Assembly: GCA_036674765.1 (NCBI GenBank)
Contig: JARVKI010000928.1
Span: forward strand, 62,001 to 126,000
Reading direction: 5' to 3'
Origin: Seiridium cupressi
Lineage: Eukaryota; Ascomycota; Sordariomycetes; Amphisphaeriales; Sporocadaceae
DNA length: 64,000 nucleotides
Below are positions 48,644 through 59,398 of this stretch, in pieces; within the stretch, counting starts at the first letter, position 1, and each line of letters begins with the position of its first letter. The translations under genes were made by a program, and so were the position numbers. The notes beneath the pieces are model-generated. The model saw only the letters and a program-made list of their open reading frames with translations, was not told where the DNA came from and searched no databases.

Positions 48644-51600
48644 CGCTCTATTTGATGAGATGTTTGAGGGGCCCCACAAGACTAGGAGGTAGATGGCGAC
48701 AACGGACTGGTAAGGGCGAATATGTTGAGAAGAAGAAGACTTGAAGAAGCAGGCGAGGGGGTGGACCAGAATGCAGAACGACGTTGGTCTTATAGTAAAG
48801 GGGGGGTTTCAACGGTGGACTGGAAGAGGATCTCCGGGAATACATCGCCTCATGATTGTGCATTCTATCCAATGCACGTTCAGTGATATAAATGCAAGCG
48901 ATAGGGTATGATGCACTGTTTTTACTTCTGGGACGCATCTTTTGAAAGCAACTAGGCCAATTAAATCACGGCAGTCCCAAATCAGCCGGCTTGACTTGCA
49001 ACCCGGTCGGAAAGGCGTCCTGTAGTGCCAAGATCACCTCCTTCTACGCTGTCATTGCGTTGTCAGCATATGCGTGGCTGGGTTTCGGTTGGATGGTGAG
49101 TACACTTGTGGTATGTAGTAAGAGCCACAAACCCAGGAGTGCCCTCCAAGTCAGATTTTCTCTCCAAGTCCTTTACGACAGTAATTGATGACTTAGATCG
49201 TCATCAAAGACGGGAAATGAGCAGATAAGACGTAGAGTACAGCCCCAAAGCATCACATCTTCCTGTCGAGCGAGAAACCGCTGGTCTGAAGCATCGCGAA
49301 TTTGATGGGTGTAAACGCCCCCAGGCTGGCCAACTCAACACATCTGACGCACGAACTTCGGTTCGGGGAGCTGTCGAGGACTTCTGGACAGGCAAATTGC
49401 ATGGCGTTCGCGAGCTTAAAAAATTTAGATAGACTAGGAGGAGATTGAGCCAATGGGAAACCCTCCAAGCCGGTCTGGAATCCCCTGGGTTTCATGACGA
49501 TAGGCACATGCAGCATGCGGCGGTCTGTCATTTGACACCGTAGAAACAGAGGCCTAGACTTCTGGGCGCTGCCGCCGTCAAGTATCACTTTGAATGCAAC
49601 CCGGCCCTATTCTGAGCGCACCACATGCTTCATGACAGATGGCAAGGAGAAAGGCACCTGAGGCCTTGTGGCCAAGCACCGAGTGTCCTAGATAAGTTGT
49701 TTGCTACCATATGTCCTCGCTCTAACTTGCTATAAACCGACCTTTACCCAATATCTGCAACTTCCAATGTATTTAGACCTACGGACCAGGATGAAAATGC
49801 TTTCACTATCGCTGATTTTTTTTTTAAAACCCAGGAACATCGCCTCCGAAGTGACCATCGTGTAGTATCGGAAATATTCATTCGTCAATGTTGTAGTGCT
49901 TGAGTCGTTTCTTCAATGCCAGTAGGAGTCGGGATGAGCCCCTGGACCGAACGATTCGAGCCTCCACCCCCGACCTCACGCTTACTTAGCTCAGCAAATC
50001 GGATTCTCGTTGGACGATCCCTCCCATCCCTCCCCCAGTCGACACCTGTAGATCAAGCCCTAGTAGAGAACAGGGAGCTCAGAACCGAGAAAACAACTCG
50101 TCGGGGTCCGAGCTTAGCCAAGCAAAGACGAGCAGCTCCCAGCCAATGGCTCAACGGTGTACATACTCATTAAGCCCAGCTAGCTCCTCTCTGCGTACGC
50201 CCGGGGTGTTGGCAGGTACATCTTTGTTTTTCACCTTTGGTGGGCACAAGCACGGATACGGGTCCCGATAGCGAATTCGGTCGTCTGTATGTGAATTCTC
50301 TAGAATTGGGAAGGCTCCTTTGAATTTCCCAATCTTCGATACGTTAAAATCCCAAGGCAGACCTTTGGATTCATAATTCCGCATATTCCTACCGTAACTT
50401 ATTCGTATGCCTATGGTAGTGTTCCCGGATTGTTGCTTAACATAGTTTGGAGTCTTAGTTTGACTTTGTAAAGCGAGGGTATTGTTTATAAATTATAGGT
50501 TTCACTATAGAAGAATTTCCCGATGAGAACCGGTGTGATAGCATATGCGTCTGGGCGATGTGATTTAGAGAGGCATGCCACCAAGTCCCACATAATACAC
50601 CTCCAATTCGAATCTGGGGATATCGGTTTTGCCAATACTACTGAAAAGTTCCATCCAATCATCGTCCCAGTATACACTTGCCTGCTTGACGGTCGCCCGC
50701 CTGCTCTACCAAGTAAAAGTGTAATTAAAAAAAAAAAAAAAAAAAGAATCAAGCGTTCGTTGAAACGTTCGGGCAGTATCTTGCATGAGATTTCCGGTGT
50801 CCAGCAGAGCCCCCAAAGAAGATCCCAACAATGCGAAGCTTGAATAGCTACAGCCGCTGTACATCTAGAACAATATTTGGCAGAATATTGAGTGCAGAGG
50901 CCGTTGCGGTACCCTGTTGTTTGCGCTATTGAAGCAAATGTCATGCCTATCAGCGCGCAGCCATGGCCGAGCGGAGAGTTTGAGCTGTAGGAGGCATCGG
51001 ATGCCACAGCATTATACAGCACTTCTCTGCAATGTTCAGGCAAAGCACGATGCGTTGGGTTTTTCCAGCGACGTGCGGAAACTCGGCACATATGGACCCT
51101 CAAAATGGCATTGATAGACCACCACCATCACCGCCCCCCTCCCCTTTGCCAATGGGGGCCAAGCGTTGTTTATACAACACGCCAGAGTAGGTTGCTCGGC
51201 GACTCGTATAGCAGCCTAATTTCAAGAGCCAAACATCGAAGCTAATTGCCCTTTTATTGACATGAGTGACCGCTGCTTTTGATTCCTGCATGCACTCCTG
51301 GTGCCTCCTCCGTTTTGGTCATACGGCTGGTGGTATGAAATAATGGTAAGCCCAAACAGCAACCTACGCAATTATCCATTCGGATTCAAAGCCACGAGTC
51401 TCATCCTTCTCCGCTCTGAACCCGCATTCAAGGAGCGAGATCTTGTGTGCCGGGTACACTGCATGTTTTATACCGTGGCTTTGTCGAACTCGACCGCAGG
51501 ATCCCAACAGTCTGTCAATATTCAAGACGCTCTCAGCGAGTCGTCCATTCTCTCGGCGGGGATCTGTAGCAACCGAAGTAGATAAACCTATCATGCCGAA

Positions 51601-52855
51601 CTGATGGGATGGGAGCCAGATTTTGGGACAACGCTACAATGTCGTGTCAGGCGTTCTCCTGCATCACTAATTGTATTGGCTCTGAACGCATGCCGAAATT
51701 CGGGGGTGGCGTCATTGTTTTATCCCTTGAAGGTCGCACTGGGTTGGTGGGAGGTAGATGGAATATGGGTGGTTGGGAATTTGATGGTAGCACATGATTC
51801 GGGATTTGGCGAAGCACTGACAACCTCGCAAGGCTCCCACGGTCAGGCGGGCACCTGATCTGCTGAAACCAAAATTGAGCCATTGCATTCTGATGATGCT
51901 TTCTGTCTCATCGAACTACATATGTCGCTTATGAGCGTTGAGACACGACAAATCCATGTGAACCCAGGGCTTCATCACGTTTTCAGATAGCAAACTTAGG
52001 ACTCACTATATGGTTCGTCGGAACTGCGACTTTATCGCAATTTGCCAAAAAAAAAAAAAAAAAAAAAAAAAAAAGCCGTTGGTTTTGGGCCCACGCTTGG
52101 GGCTCTCCACATCTCCTGGTTCTGCCCTCTTGATATCGACCAAGAGCATATCTCCTTTCTTAAATCTTAACCAATGCTGATACCGACATGGTAGCAGTTT
52201 CTCGCCTCCGGCCAGATTCGTGTTACCCATCATCCTGATAATTTCAAAGATTATCCTCAGTGGGGTTTGGGACGAGTCACTCGAGCATCACATCCAAGAT
52301 CACGGCAGTGAGGTTGGGCTACGTCGGATGCACGCGTTCTGCCAGGAGATTCGCTCTTTCTAGTCTCGTGAGGGCTATCCAGGTCAAGCCTACCGGTCTG
52401 AAGGTCTAAGCGCGCTTCCTTCAGTTGATCTATCTTTCTCCCTAGGCCTCTAACCATCCTCCTTGCCCACGTACTGCCAGCACCAACTATCAAACTCGTA
52501 CTAACCTGAATCAATCTCAATCCTCACTCATTGCACCGAACATCTGAAAAATACTGACTCAAGCTTTTAAAAACAATCCCCCGGGACTCTGAAAGGCGAA
52601 TCGAAGAAGGAGAGAATCTTTGATGTACATGGACCAGATCCTGTGGCGCGGACTCTTTTTGTATGGAGAAGTGACCTGAGGCGTAATAACCACCCTAGCT
52701 CTAGGCAGTTGACGGTATCCTCTAACTTTGCGCATTGAGTACACTATAGATAGCAGGCAAGCTGCCCAGTCTTCGTACGAACCACTACCCGATCCATAAC
52801 ATCACACCCGCCTTTTAGAGATACATTTCGCACCGGCAGATAATGGCATAATTCG
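48644..52855. other. Gene-poor stretch with poly-A tracts
   Basis: A 205-codon minus-strand frame at 50486-51103 contains a Phe run encoded by a 19-base A tract (50727-50745) and shows no motif, so I do not call it. A second, 28-base A tract lies at 52047-52074. Nothing else is supported until the HET relic begins at 52856. Confidence 0.4.
48789..48795 (-). promoter_or_regulatory. TATA-like element of small gene B
   Basis: Minus-strand CTATAAG about 150 bases upstream of the ATG at 48643. Assigned by sequence and position only. Confidence 0.4.
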
Positions 52856-54345
52856 ATGCGAGTCCAGCGTGTGGCGGACTTATATGACACTGTGTGCTAC
52901 GGCATATCGTATACGTGGGGAGATGTGGACTCCTCCAGTGTCATCAACGTCAATGGCAGAGATGTACGACTGAAAATGTTGCGAGTATGTTCTGCGTCAG
53001 ATTCATGAGTACAAGTATAGCCGGTACTATTGGATCGACACCGTCTGCATTAACCAAGACGATAACGACAAGAAGGGCGTCCAGGTTACCATGACGGGAG
53101 CCGTATATCAAAGTGCCGAGCACGTCCTAGCTTGTGTCGGAACCATGAAGATGGCAGCGCATTTTCTTGAGTATTTTGAACCAACAAAGTCTTCTATTTG
53201 CTCGGACAATCGAATGCCCCTCTAACTTCGGCGATGAGTCGTTGGATGTGACCTCTGACGAGCAGCTACATTATGCGATCGTGAAATGATCTCGAACGTT
53301 CTCGTCGAGGAAGCCATATTTTCTGCGAGGCTGGATCGTCCAAGAGTTATTCATGACGAAAAGTATTACCTGTTCGCTGTGGGCAAGATCAATGCTTGGG
53401 AGAAACACTTCACAGGGTTTGCATAAGCTGTTTCGCTTGGCCACGAGGCATTACTTGGAGTCCTAGGTCATGGCACCACAAGAAGATCGGTTGGTGCGTT
53501 GATCTCAAGGCTACCTGTCATCCATCGCCTCGTCCCATGGAGTTAAAAGATTGGGATTCCTTCCAGAACCACCTTCCATCAAATTCCTGATATGAACTCC
53601 TACCCTGCTGATCGCTCTGGCCACCGGAACCCATTGAGGAGTCGACCTCTCTTGAGTCCTTTGCAAACAATGGAAACATTATCCCACCTCGAATATTACG
53701 ATCCTCAAGATAAGCTCTACAGTTTAATTTCTACTGTGGATTGGAGTGGAATGCAGAAACCAGAACCAAACTATAACTCTGGAGTGTTTGATCTCGCTTT
53801 AGACACTTTACGACTGTGGGCTTTAGGAAGCCATGACAAAATCGAAGTCGATGGTTCATGGAAAGCATTCGGTGCAAGACCATACGAGACCCCTTTGCGC
53901 GTCCTGAGAGGGGAGCACTGGACGTTGCCCGCCGCATCCTAGACAATTTCAGATTAGGGGGTAGGGGTGGCAAACCATCGAGCAGCAGAAATCGAACCAA
54001 CAACGTACACACATTGGGCGCCTGCCAGAAATAATTGACGAGAGATTACTTCGATATCAAAATATTCACGAATGGCCTGCATACCAGCTGGAGTTGGTCA
54101 ATAACGCGGTCGGGCAGCTGGAATACGCTCGATGTTACCGTCCACCTCACCAAGGCTTCTCCTTGAACCATGAAAAGGGAGTTGTCAATACGACGTAAGG
54201 ACAAATCCAAGAATTGCTCCCGTCGTGTGTGCAGCCAGGGGACTGGTTTCTTATGGGTGGTGGTAACAGGTCAATTGTGGTACGACCAAGATTAGACGAC
54301 ATATACGACCTTGTAGGACAGGCAATTTGATAGCATGGTGTTGGC
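52856..54345 (+). pseudogene. HET domain (heterokaryon incompatibility) pseudogene
   Basis: HET proteins trigger growth arrest or cell death on non-self fusion and are numerous in filamentous ascomycetes. Family motifs appear in order but in different frames: YGISYTWGDVDSSSVINVNGR (52880-52960), then after a one-base shift near 52980 VLRQIHEYKYSRYYWID and TVCINQDDN, with GVQV and VYQSAEHVLACVG. A stop follows near 53224; then LRGWIVQELFMTKSITCS about 53325, another stop near 53465, YYDPQDKLYSLISTVDW near 53690 and finally a C-terminal QPGDWFLMGGGNRSIVV segment near 54235 that is closed by two stops. There are at least four disruptions, including frameshifts, so the gene is dead. The N-terminus may be truncated as well. 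Only described; no reading is restored. Confidence 0.8.
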
Positions 54346-54971
54346 GGCATTTACGAGGCAGAGTTTCATCTGGCTTTTCATATGGAGGACCTCCTGGCTC
54401 TTGCTGAAAACTGCTCAAGTCTTGGCTAAATACTCTCTGATCAGAGAGTACAATGAGGGTCCAGGGGCTCTTAAATTTTAGTCCAGGGTTGCCTTACGCA
54501 GATCTGGTCCCAAAGAGCCCCTGCAGCCCTACCGCATCAGTGGGGGCACCGTATGGGGACGGAGGATTGATGTACGATTCAGATTAAAGATGCATCACCA
54601 GGTTGTAGGAGTGCTCTTATAGCTTTCAATAAGCTATTAATTTTAAGTACACAACTTTATACTCAAGTAAAATATTAATTTCAACACAGCACTACAATAA
54701 CTCTTATCACTCAATCTATAGCCACCTGGCATCACATTAACAAAATAGGATGGACTTTGTCGTTACGACAAGGGTCTGAATACATGTACTTGGTAAGCAC
54801 TAGCTACGCGGGCCCCATAAGGAGTCGATGGAACCACCATCCACGTAAGCTAGCATAGCTCTTTTCCCCGTCTTGTCGCTCGAGCCAGATTTTGTTTTCT
54901 CATGTTCTCTGATTCCTATTACGTGGACACCCTACGGGCCACTTGTATGAGGTTTGACGACCAACTTGAAA
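54346..54971. other. Intergenic, HET relic to Zn2Cys6 gene
   Basis: AT-rich in its middle (about 54620-54720). It presumably includes the former promoter of the regulator that begins at 54972. No feature singled out. Confidence 0.4.
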
Positions 54972-56968
54972 ATGGGTGATGAGGCTCGCCTCAAGTCTCA
55001 CCGAGGGCAGCCACCTAGGGAAAAAGACATGGCGCACGCGCGTCAGTCTCGCAGCCGGTTCGGGTGCCTGCATTGCCGCCGCCGCCGAATAAGGTGTGAT
55101 GAGCACCGTCCAGCATGGTTGGTATCCTATGCAGAACGAACATGATGATGTATTGGCATGAAAAAAGACAAAAGTTGCTGATTCGCGGGTACAGCGATCA
55201 CTGCGTGCGGACTGAAAAGGTCTGCGAGTACCCACCTCCACAGATTCCGCTTCGCGAACGCCGTGCCCTGGAGAACTAGGCGTAGCCATGGGATATAGCG
55301 CCCTGGGTAGCTGGGAAGATCAAGATTGAGGAGTAGCCGGTCTCGCTCAGCCGCAAGCTGATCTCGGGTTCAACGGACCCTTTCAACTGCATGCCCATAG
55401 AGATGCCCCTCGGCTCAGAGGCGCTCCTACATTACTGTAAGTAGGGTGATATAGCTGGCGGCAGCACCAAAAAGCTTCATTGCATATGAGGTTACTTACT
55501 GTGGTCCTCAGATCGTCAGGCCGGGAAAGAGGTAGAGCTTTCTTTAAACCAGCAGGGCAAATCCCCGTCAGTAGACCCGTCTTTCTCTGATGTTGAAGAT
55601 CAGCTCACACGATACACCAGCCACCACAGTATACGACGTATAATGTTAGACCCTCATGCCTTCCGTAATACACTCATCGTGGCCGGCATGCATTTTGCAT
55701 GGAACGCTGGCGATCTACAGTCCTTCTATCCAGCCTTCCTATACCATAAACTCCGTACAATACGCTTGGTCAACAACTGGATGGTCAGTAATGACCGACA
55801 ACTTATCGCATTTGTCATCAAGCAGATCGTTACGCTTTGCTTCGCTGAGGTAAGGTGGCAGCCTTGCCCCTGAAATGAGCAAGTACACCCAGGGGCTGAC
55901 GTTGTATGAGCTCTGTATCGGTGAAATCCATACTGCGGAAATCCACCTCCAAGGCGTTATCGCAATTTTAGACCTCAAAAGGAGTGTGCTCTATTATCCA
56001 TATCAGAAGGACAGCTTGGAGCAAGAGCTGGCGGACAGGTACTCTATCTTGTATGTTCCTTAGTTTCCCTTGCCCCTGCTGACAGAAGCTTACATAATGC
56101 CTGCCTTTTGTACAGGATGTGCACCCTCTTTCTCTCTTTCAAAAGTCGCGTCAACGATCTGTTGCACGAGGACCATCCGCATCAAGAAGACGTTGCTGCC
56201 ACTATTGAAGAGACCACCAAAGCGATGCAGAGATGGCGCAGAATGGAAAACAACGCAGGAATATCAGCCAAACTGCTTGCCCTCCACCTCTTGCCGTACT
56301 TCTTCAACCCGCTACCCGTGGGGGCTGTCCTGGGTGAAGTCGAAGCTGAAGACACGATGGCGTGTTTACGAGAGCTGACAAACAAGCTACACCAGGTCAG
56401 ACACGGACAACGTGGGGATACTACCAACGGCGTTTCAAACGTAGTATGGGGTGAGGGTATGACCGCTCGCCTGCTCGAGATTTATGTGGTCGCGCATGTT
56501 CGCTCCCTGTCGCTTAGCGGTGAGAAATCCCAAGATCCTGGACGTCGGAGACCGGCCACAACATGGTGCGGCGTTTTTATAGCCACTGGGTTCTACTTGA
56601 CCCACGTCATTGATCTTTGGGCACCCGTGGAATGTCGAATCCACCAATACATGGTAAGCCTCTTAGAACGTGACCTGGTATATAGTGTAGAGTGCTTGGG
56701 GCGTGGAGAGCCCGAACCTGGAGACCTCCTTTTCTGGCAGATTTTTCTCGGAGCATTCAGCATATACGAATATCAATTGGGCTCACCGACGCCAGAAAGC
56801 TTTTTGAAGTCGAGCTTTTTCTGCAATGCTATCAAGAGATGGAGCCAGAGTACGGGCACACGGGAATGGTCTGATGCGGAAGCCATACTCAGAAAAGTCG
56901 CATGGCCCGCTGCATTTAGGAAGGAAGACAGTGCTCGAGCCTTATGGGATATGGCAGTTACGAGCTAG
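54972..56968 (+). pseudogene. Zn2Cys6 transcription factor interrupted by three in-frame TAG codons
   Basis: Fungal-specific regulator. Five exons (54972-55117, 55195-55436, 55512-55849, 55893-56038, 56116-56968) join in one perfect frame of 575 codons, with all introns GT-AG. The zinc cluster is complete and canonical once exon 1 meets exon 2: GCLHC-RRRRIR-C-DEHRPA-C-DHC-VRTEKV-C. The remainder matches the fungal_trans_2 type: DPFNCMPIEMP, ALLHY, GEIHTAEIHLQGVIAILDLKR and a helical C-terminal domain to the end. Within exon 2 TAG codons stand at 55277, 55283 and 55334, just after the zinc cluster; each would be Gln if its T were C. No intron I can find removes them without breaking the frame. 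The gene is most likely dead, or makes only a 95-residue zinc-cluster peptide. Confidence 0.82.
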
Positions 56969-59086
56969 ATGAAGCTTATTATTGCGTATATTCTAGTATG
57001 GTGGTGGTGTGATTATAGAAATACAAATAATTGGGGGTGTGACCCTAACACCGAAGCTGGTGCATCAGGCATTAAGTCCTACGGATATGCTGCTAGCATC
57101 ACCGAAGGTCCTTGCTCAGCCACAGTTCTCAAAGCCTAGTGATTCCGATAATCAGATGGGTACGGGTACGGATCACTACCCGTACCCAAGTGCGACATCA
57201 ACATCGATGTTCTGTTCGTTCAGTCAAACACTAACATCATACGTCAGTTGAGAAACGTTTACAGGTGTAAAATTTGATTAGGCTATGCGCACTGCTGATT
57301 GCTCTCTATCAAAAGTCAGCCCGGCACTTGGTGTGGCTAAGGGGACGACACGGATCACAACTCACTGCGAGTCGAATGTATACATGATCGTTTCGATCTT
57401 GGAGGCCATACACGCTCTGGCCCTTGTGACAGCTACGTTCTTGCATTTTGGAAGATCTGGAAGCATGACCAATCGGTTTCCGGAGGCGGCACTTTCAAGA
57501 AGAAAGTCTGGCAATCTCGAGCTCGTGCCACTTGGGCCCACTGCTCTAATAGATCCGGATGAAAGACTTCTATCGCATGATGTATGCTGTAATGTGCAAG
57601 TTGATCTTCTAGATGTTAGCTAAGTAATGGAGTTTTGTGTATTGATGTCGTAGTAGGAAAAAGAGCATTACCCTTGAGTGATCGTAGAGCCCATGATGGA
57701 GGAAGTTGTGTGGGTTATGGATGGGAACGAATAAGTGGTTCGAACAACTGCACACGCTTAAACGCTATTTTGAGACGGCAAATCAAGCGCTGTATTGATG
57801 AAACCCCGTTTGGGAGGCTTTGAGCGCTCATATGTAGATTGGAAAAAGAGGAGATGAACCGCGGTGAGATTGGATGAGCGTTGGGAACCACCAAATCGCC
57901 AGCGATATACGAAGTATTTAATCGCTCGGTCTGACTTGCAGAAAGCCGGATAGCCACAGGCATGCACTAGCAATTCTCGGCGACTTACAAAATCAAAATT
58001 GTGGCATAGGTACCGCCCGCTCATCCCGCCATGATCATCACTTCTCAAAATACGTAGTCCATCGAGACAGCGGGTGTTGCTCACGGTACAGCCAGGCATG
58101 ATGTGCTATTAATGGAGGACAGGGCTTATTGTGGCGTATTTTACACGGGAGGTGTCTTACACCGAGAACGCCATATAATTCATGGTCAGAATCAATGCTA
58201 GTTCAAATTAAACATGGGTTTAAGGATTTAGGGTTCTGATACATGGTTAGGAACCCCGTGTAAGAAGTTTATTTTTTCAGCCGCCGTGGACAAACATGGA
58301 GTATACCTCTACACCCACGCCAGGCAAATTGTGGAGCTTTCTGTCTTTTTCAGCTCCAAAGACCTTGAGCATGCATGCTCCCGTGCAAGCCATGACAAGT
58401 GTTCGAGTCTTTTGACCGCTCTGCCGGATCCCTGGTGGCATCGTCCTCTTTCGGAAAGTGCGCCATTACGACTCTCATGCAACCGAAAAGGGTCAACCAT
58501 GGCCAATCCGCATCCGCTTTATAAACCCTACCCAGCTGAACAGCTGCTGCAACCAGGCGGGGTAACGATCGACCTCGAAAAAGTTCCGCGACGACACTTG
58601 ACAGTTTGTCGTGCTGATTTGCACGATTCTTTAGAGTGCCGATCATTTTCTGGAATGTCACAAATGCGACACACCCCCACACATACTACCTGTAGGTCAT
58701 ATTCATGGTTGCCGGCTCCTCGCGTAGGCGAGTCTTTGGTTGTAGCAATATGTACACAGTCAAATTGAATATCACGCAACACAAGGGCGAATGCTAGGTA
58801 GTTCTCAGAGGTTATGACACCGAATTCCTAATCAAGGCCTTCACCACGTTGGTTACATTACATATGTTGTCTCGTCTACTTGGTTAGTGAAATGAGCACG
58901 AGCTGAGAATTTATGGGCGTGAAATTCTTGATTAATTCTTAGAGTACTTCACTATACAAATGAGAACCTCCTGTGTTTCCTTGTAGTGTCGTCTGTTCCT
59001 GCGCTTCGCCGATCACTTTGCAGGCGGGCTTAAGTCAAACGAGCGAGACTACCAGTGCTAGTCACTCTGTTAGAAGTATCAGACTG
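56969..59086. other. Gene-poor stretch with a perfect hairpin
   Basis: Holds the hairpin at 57158-57187, reported separately. Frames at 57285-57623 (plus), 57758-58099 (minus, 113 codons, ATG start, several Cys) and 58286-58768 (plus) show no known motif and are not called. Confidence 0.4.
57158..57187. repeat. Perfect 11-bp inverted repeat with 8-base loop
   Basis: Arms GGGTACGGGTA (57158-57168) and TACCCGTACCC (57177-57187) are exact reverse complements around CGGATCAC. Each arm is itself a short tandem of GGGTAC. It could be a protein-binding palindrome, an RNA hairpin or a mobile-element remnant; no gene end lies nearby to make it a terminator. Confidence 0.7.
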
Positions 59087-59398
59087 TTACTTTACCTCCC
59101 TGTTACGCTGAGCTTGGTTATGCGCTGCCACCTCGGCCCTCTCACGAGCCATATTGGTACGGAGTCTCTCGATACGGGCGCGAAGCTGCTCTACCAATGC
59201 CGTAACGGCATCTGGATCGTCGCAAAACAGGGGCACTTTTTCGCCAAGCCCGAGTTCAAGATCGGACTCGCCAGTCCGTGTAGCTTCATGCTCTTCATTG
59301 AGATGAACTAGCTTAGCTTGACTGTCAACGTTGGGATCCGAGCCCAACTTCTCTTGCCCGCCTGAAATCTCTCGTAAAGAAGTATCTTTTGAATCCAT
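59087..59398 (-). CDS. Possible small coiled-coil protein, unknown function
   Basis: Minus-strand frame of 103 residues from ATG at 59398 with A at -3. A TATA element (minus TATATATAG, 59459-59467) lies about 65 bases upstream, a good promoter arrangement. The protein is highly charged, with a Glu/Asp-rich first half (starting MDSKDTSLREISGGQEK) and a helical Leu/Arg/Glu region near residues 65-95 (DAVTALVEQLRARIERLR). No known family, signal peptide or membrane segment. The frame ends GAGGTAAAGTAA, which could be a splice donor (GTAAAG) rather than the true end, so a 3' exon may be missing. Could be a chance frame. Confidence 0.42.
   Translation of the reverse strand: MDSKDTSLREISGGQEKLGSDPNVDSQAKLVHLNEEHEATRTGESDLELGLGEKVPLFCDDPDAVTALVEQLRARIERLRTNMARERAEVAAHNQAQRNREVK

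Noticed and set aside
50486..51103. 205-codon minus-strand open frame.
   Set aside because: It reads through a poly-A/T tract as a Phe run, lacks any motif and looks like a chance frame.
55277..55336. Hidden intron that would remove the three TAG codons in the Zn2Cys6 gene.
   Set aside because: The only donor-like GT before the first TAG (55264) with an AG after the third gives a 73-base intron, which breaks the downstream frame, and the donor is weak (GTGCCC).
22585..56968. Stop-codon reassignment (TAG/TAA read as Gln) as the cause of the in-frame stops.
   Set aside because: Every core gene in the window ends cleanly at a standard stop and uses none internally, so local mutation explains the data better.
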